The notes beneath the pieces are model-generated. The model worked only from the letters and a program-made list of their open reading frames with translations, did no database searches and was not told where the DNA came from. Shown here in pieces: positions 5,585-6,703 of a stretch of 6,703 bases of DNA. Source of the DNA: Spirochaetia bacterium (GTDB taxonomy: Bacteria > Spirochaetota > Leptospirae > Leptospirales > Leptonemataceae); NCBI GenBank assembly GCA_016195395.1, contig JACPZR010000070.1, positions 1 to 6,703 on the forward strand, in the 5' to 3' direction. The first letter of the stretch is position 1; each line of letters opens with the position of its first letter. Both the position numbers and the translations under genes were made by a program.

Positions 5585-6526
5585 ATGACGCAGGTAACGT
5601 TAAAGAATATATCACGCGGCGAGTCGCCGGAATACGTGTCCGTACTCCGCCGCCTTGAAATGGAGAGCATTCACATCATGCGCGAGGTTGCCGCGGAGTG
5701 CGAGCGGCCGGTGATGATGTATTCGATTGGCAAAGATTCGTCCGTGATGCTTCGACTGGCAGAGAAGGCCTTTTATCCCGGCAAGATTCCGTTCCCCCTC
5801 CTGCACATTGATACGTCTTACAAATTTCCCGAGATGATTCAGTTCCGGGACGAATACTGCAAAAAAATCGGGGTTGAGCTCCGCGTTCATTCGAACGATG
5901 AGGCGCTCCGGAGCAACGCCAATCCTTGGGACCTGGGAACGGTGAAATGCTGTGCGCTTCTGAAGACGCAGGGCCTGCTGGGGGGACTGAAGCTCGGCAA
6001 CTACGACGCCGTCATTGGCGGCGCGCGCCGTGAAGAGGAACGTTCGCGGGCCAAAGAGAGAATCTATTCATTTCGAGATTCGTTTGGCCAGTGGGACCCA
6101 AAGAACCAGCGTCCCGAGCTCTGGTCCCTCTACAATGGAAAAGTAAACCCCGGCGAAAGCATCCGTGTATTTCCGCTGTCCAACTGGACAGAGCTCGACG
6201 TGTGGCACTACATTCAGGCCGAGAATATCCCGCTGACCCCCCTGTACTTTGCGAAAGAGCGGGAGGTAGTGGAGCGGAACGGTCAGCTGATTCCCGTGGG
6301 AGAAAAGACGCGTCTCCTTCCCGGCGAGAAACCCAAGATGATGCTGTGCCGCTACCGGACGCTCGGATGCTATCCGTGCACGGGCGCTGTGGCTTCAACG
6401 GCAACTAACGTTGCAGAAATCATTACCGAACTCGAGGCCAGCCGCCTCTCCGAACGGACCACGCGCGTAATTGACCATGATCAGGACGGCTCCATGGAGC
6501 AAAAGAAACGGGAAGGCTATTTTTGA
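5585..6526 (+). CDS. cysD: Sulfate adenylyltransferase subunit 2 (CysD)
   Basis: A 313-residue PP-loop ATP pyrophosphatase, the catalytic subunit of the CysDN ATP sulfurylase, which makes adenosine 5'-phosphosulfate (APS) from ATP and sulfate in the cytoplasm. Family signatures are clear: [15 protein letters not shown] (24-38), the PP-loop SIGKDSS (47-53), [36 protein letters not shown] (145-165), [28 protein letters not shown], the C-terminal [12 protein letters not shown] (258-269) and [14 protein letters not shown] at the end. It is about ten residues longer than the E. coli protein at the N-terminus. Unusual are C122-C123 ([11 protein letters not shown]) and the second cysteine of C262-x-x-C265; together they match the four-cysteine pattern of APS reductases, and I do not recall them in enterobacterial CysD. 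The ATG at 5585 has AAGGGCGG about 12 nt upstream, rather far. cysN follows with overlapping or nearly overlapping codons. Confidence 0.97.
   Translation: MTQVTLKNISRGESPEYVSVLRRLEMESIHIMREVAAECERPVMMYSIGKDSSVMLRLAEKAFYPGKIPFPLLHIDTSYKFPEMIQFRDEYCKKIGVELRVHSNDEALRSNANPWDLGTVKCCALLKTQGLLGGLKLGNYDAVIGGARREEERSRAKERIYSFRDSFGQWDPKNQRPELWSLYNGKVNPGESIRVFPLSNWTELDVWHYIQAENIPLTPLYFAKEREVVERNGQLIPVGEKTRLLPGEKPKMMLCRYRTLGCYPCTGAVASTATNVAEIITELEASRLSERTTRVIDHDQDGSMEQKKREGYF
6511..6516 (+). promoter_or_regulatory. Ribosome-binding site that favours the cysN TTG start
   Basis: GGAAGG lies inside the last cysD codons. It is 6 nt before TTG at 6523 and 12 nt before GTG at 6529, both in the cysN frame. The spacing favours TTG, which would make cysD and cysN overlap in TTGA and be translationally coupled. 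Confidence 0.5.
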
Positions 6527-6703
6527 GCGTGAATATAACACAAGCGCCCGAAACGGTACAACCTGTGAATCCTTCTGCTTCGGAACTGCCAAAGATCGAC
6601 CTGCTTCGCTTTACAACGGCAGGCAGCGTGGACGACGGGAAATCAACGTTGATCGGACGCCTGTTGCACGACGCCGACGCCCTCGATGATGATCACGTCG
6701 AAG
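6523..6703 (+). CDS. cysN: Sulfate adenylyltransferase subunit 1 (CysN), N-terminal part (3' end outside window)
   Basis: The first 60 codons of the GTPase subunit of ATP sulfurylase, cut by the window end. After a roughly 24-residue variable leader comes [20 protein letters not shown] with the P-loop GSVDDGKST (residues 34-42) and [10 protein letters not shown], the diagnostic start of CysN and of the GTPase half of CysNC fusions. GTP hydrolysis by this EF-Tu-like subunit drives APS formation by CysD. The start could be TTG at 6523 (overlapping the cysD stop, well placed after GGAAGG) or GTG at 6529; I prefer the TTG on spacing. The gene is co-transcribed with cysD. Whether a CysC (APS kinase) domain is fused at the C-terminus cannot be seen. 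Confidence 0.95.
   Translation, partial: MSVNITQAPETVQPVNPSASELPKIDLLRFTTAGSVDDGKSTLIGRLLHDADALDDDHVE

Noticed and set aside
5574..5588. Four-codon frame ATG-CAG-ACA-ACA-TGA overlapping the cysD start
   Set aside because: It could act as a coupling mini-frame, but it is so short that chance is the simplest explanation, and AGGGCGG is too close to its ATG to serve as its ribosome-binding site.

Overview
The window is about 6.7 kb of gene-dense, moderately GC-rich bacterial chromosome with ordinary housekeeping and accessory genes and no visible mobile element, CRISPR array or RNA gene. The SpoIIE-type phosphatase (membrane N-terminus, the string GDYFLTSLLI, the AMGKSIQGAGGAL core) resembles proteins I associate with leptospiral spirochaetes. 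Together with a lysine 2,3-aminomutase, an MEP-pathway gene and CysDN, this suggests a higher-GC member of the Leptospirales (Leptonema/Turneriella-like or an uncultured relative). The lineage is an inference, not proven by the sequence.

Layout, left to right. (1) 2-1056, plus strand: the 3' end of a KamA-type lysine 2,3-aminomutase overlaps by 4 bp (ATGA) a complete IspD-type cytidylyltransferase. (2) 1097-3016, minus strand: a 639-residue membrane phosphatase of the SpoIIE/PP2C type with a C-terminal TPR-like region, convergent with ispD. (3) 3002-3047: a very short divergent gap containing a perfect 8-bp inverted repeat. (4) 3048-4786, plus strand: thpR (RNA 2',3'-cyclic phosphodiesterase), engB (ribosome-assembly GTPase, ATGA overlap) and a multi-pass membrane protein of unknown function. 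(5) 4787-4924: an AT-rich regulatory region with a weak hairpin, a sigma70-like promoter and several nested dyads. (6) 4900-6703, plus strand: a winged-helix regulator with a C-terminal sensor-like domain, then cysD and the start of cysN.

The right-hand part reads as a sulfate-activation operon. CysD (PP-loop) and CysN (GTPase) form ATP sulfurylase, making adenosine 5'-phosphosulfate, and the wHTH protein is the obvious candidate local regulator, probably acting on the dyads in front of its own gene. The most notable observation is in CysD. It carries a Cys-Cys pair and a GCxPCT motif at the positions where the related APS/PAPS reductase family (CysH) has the four cysteines of its [4Fe-4S] cluster. 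This raises the possibility of an iron-sulfur or redox-sensitive ATP sulfurylase subunit.
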